Assembly (NCBI GenBank): GCA_965243615.1
Contig: CBDEVO010000003.1
Span: 4,216,001 to 4,280,000 of the forward strand
Direction of reading: 5' to 3'
Length of the DNA stretch: 64,000 nt
From: JAJEEA01 sp965243615
GTDB lineage: Bacteria > Acidobacteriota > Vicinamibacteria > Vicinamibacterales > UBA8438
The notes below the pieces were generated by a model. It saw only the letters and a list, made by a program, of their open reading frames with translations, had not been told where the DNA came from and made no database searches. Shown in pieces: positions 63,638-64,000 of the stretch (position 1 is its first letter; each line of letters opens with the position of its first letter). A program made the position numbers and the translations under genes.

Positions 63638-63646
63638 TGGTACGAT
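63638..63646 (+). promoter_or_regulatory. Extended -10 promoter-like sequence for the transhydrogenase gene
   Basis: TG-G-TACGAT: a TGn extension immediately before the -10 box TACGAT (63641-63646). The -35 region is poor, as is usual for extended -10 promoters. The leader to ATG 63717 would be about 64 nt. Confidence 0.35.
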
Positions 63647-63716
63647 TTGCCGCCCGGGCTCGCGCGTTGCGACGCCCGCGACAATCGGACCTCCAGCTCG
63701 AGACGAGTCGCACCGC

Positions 63717-64000
63717 ATGGTCGTCGGCATCCCTGCAGAAACCTATCCCGGCGAGCGGCGGGTCGCCACCGTCCCGGCGGTGCTTCCGGCCCTGACGAAG
63801 GCGGGCCTCGACGTCCTGCTGGAGCCAGGCGCCGGCGCGGCGGCGGGCTTTCCGGACGAAGGCTACGTCGAGAAGGGCGCGGCCCTCTCGGGCGACCGGG
63901 CCCAGCTCTTCGCCACCGCCGACGTCGTCCTCCAGGTCCGCGCCCTCGGCGCCAACCCCGACGCGGGGCGCGCCGATCTGGCGCTGCTCCGGCCGGGGCA
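63717..64000 (+). CDS. pntA: NAD(P) transhydrogenase alpha subunit, N-terminal part (cut by window edge)
   Basis: ATG 63717 opens a frame that runs off the window (94 complete codons). VVGIPAETYPGERRVATVPAV is the AlaDH/PNT N-terminal signature, followed by LTKAGLDVLLEPGAGAAAGF and DEGYVEKGAAL. The Re/Si-specific transhydrogenase couples proton movement to NADPH formation in the membrane; the alpha subunit binds NAD(H). Alanine dehydrogenase shares this N-terminus, but the GERRVATVPAVLPALTKAGLDVL wording is closer to PntA. Rest unseen, so the exact type is not proven. Confidence 0.85.
   Translation, partial: MVVGIPAETYPGERRVATVPAVLPALTKAGLDVLLEPGAGAAAGFPDEGYVEKGAALSGDRAQLFATADVVLQVRALGANPDAGRADLALLRPG

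Larger units (their letters stand above)
63250..63716. other. Divergent intergenic region between glnB and the transhydrogenase gene
   Basis: 467 bp. It holds a perfect 8-bp inverted repeat near glnB (63295-63317), a TACACT box next to it on the minus strand, and an extended -10-like TGGTACGAT on the plus strand near 63638. The open frames here are biased and lack domains; I see no gene. Confidence 0.5.

Noticed and set aside
63246..63713. 155-codon minus-strand frame upstream of glnB
   Set aside because: Biased composition and it spans the divergent promoter region.

Overview
This is a high-GC, gene-dense bacterial chromosome segment. Gene content (long-form IspH, paired DUF1592/DUF1552 proteins with CxxCH motifs, PQQ-type beta-propeller, MacB-type efflux, GlnE/PII pair) and style (GTG starts, short spacers, dispersed palindromic intergenic repeats) suggest an Acidobacteriota member, possibly class Vicinamibacteria. 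That placement is an inference; no rRNA gene is present to test it.

Layout. 1-5.2 kb: a minus-strand operon behind a good promoter (hypothetical protein, MOFRL glycerate kinase, RNase R, SelB cut by the window edge). 5.3-8.4 kb: gatB and ATP-dependent pckA, with a strong promoter about 330 nt upstream of pckA. 8.9-11.7 kb: ECF sigma factor, zinc-finger anti-sigma and ispH on the plus strand. 11.7-18 kb: a tripartite efflux operon (Spy-like periplasmic protein, TolC-type channel, MacA-type adaptor with a glycine-rich insertion, MacB-type ATPase, permease). 18-23.9 kb, minus strand: folK, a DksA/TraR zinc finger, and tesA-ybbA-ybbP-like genes. 24-27.9 kb, plus strand: CstA, a small protein ending in Cys-Cys, an ArsA-like ATPase, and a VapBC pair. 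27.9-30.8 kb: ahcY and a PQQ-repeat protein.

About 31-44 kb is a mobile, decaying region. It holds an IS1182-type transposase, a second VapBC pair, an IS91-type transposase with a tyrosine recombinase, a glycoside-hydrolase-like gene split by one in-frame TAG, and two related but non-identical IS copies. Their transposase joins a DUF4338 (DruA-like) domain to a Tn5/IS4-type DDE domain. The IS pair is bounded by an 8-bp direct repeat and sits inside a membrane-protein gene whose reading frame is restored when the pair is removed in silico.

44-64 kb returns to ordinary content: Uma2 nuclease, a DUF1592/DUF1552/ankyrin cluster, a YjbQ-like protein, a PLP enzyme, an NCS2 permease with an extra C-terminal domain, arginase, an outer-membrane porin, a sugar-nucleotide epimerase, glnE and glnB, and the start of an NAD(P) transhydrogenase alpha gene.

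The most interesting points are the DUF4338-Tn5 fusion elements and their composite arrangement, the CstA/CC-tail/ArsA cassette, the NCS2 permease with a GHKL-like tail, the Spy-like helix inside the efflux adaptor, the TAG-split hydrolase, and a family of palindromic repeats at gene 3' ends. I recognised no tRNA, rRNA, CRISPR array or replication origin.
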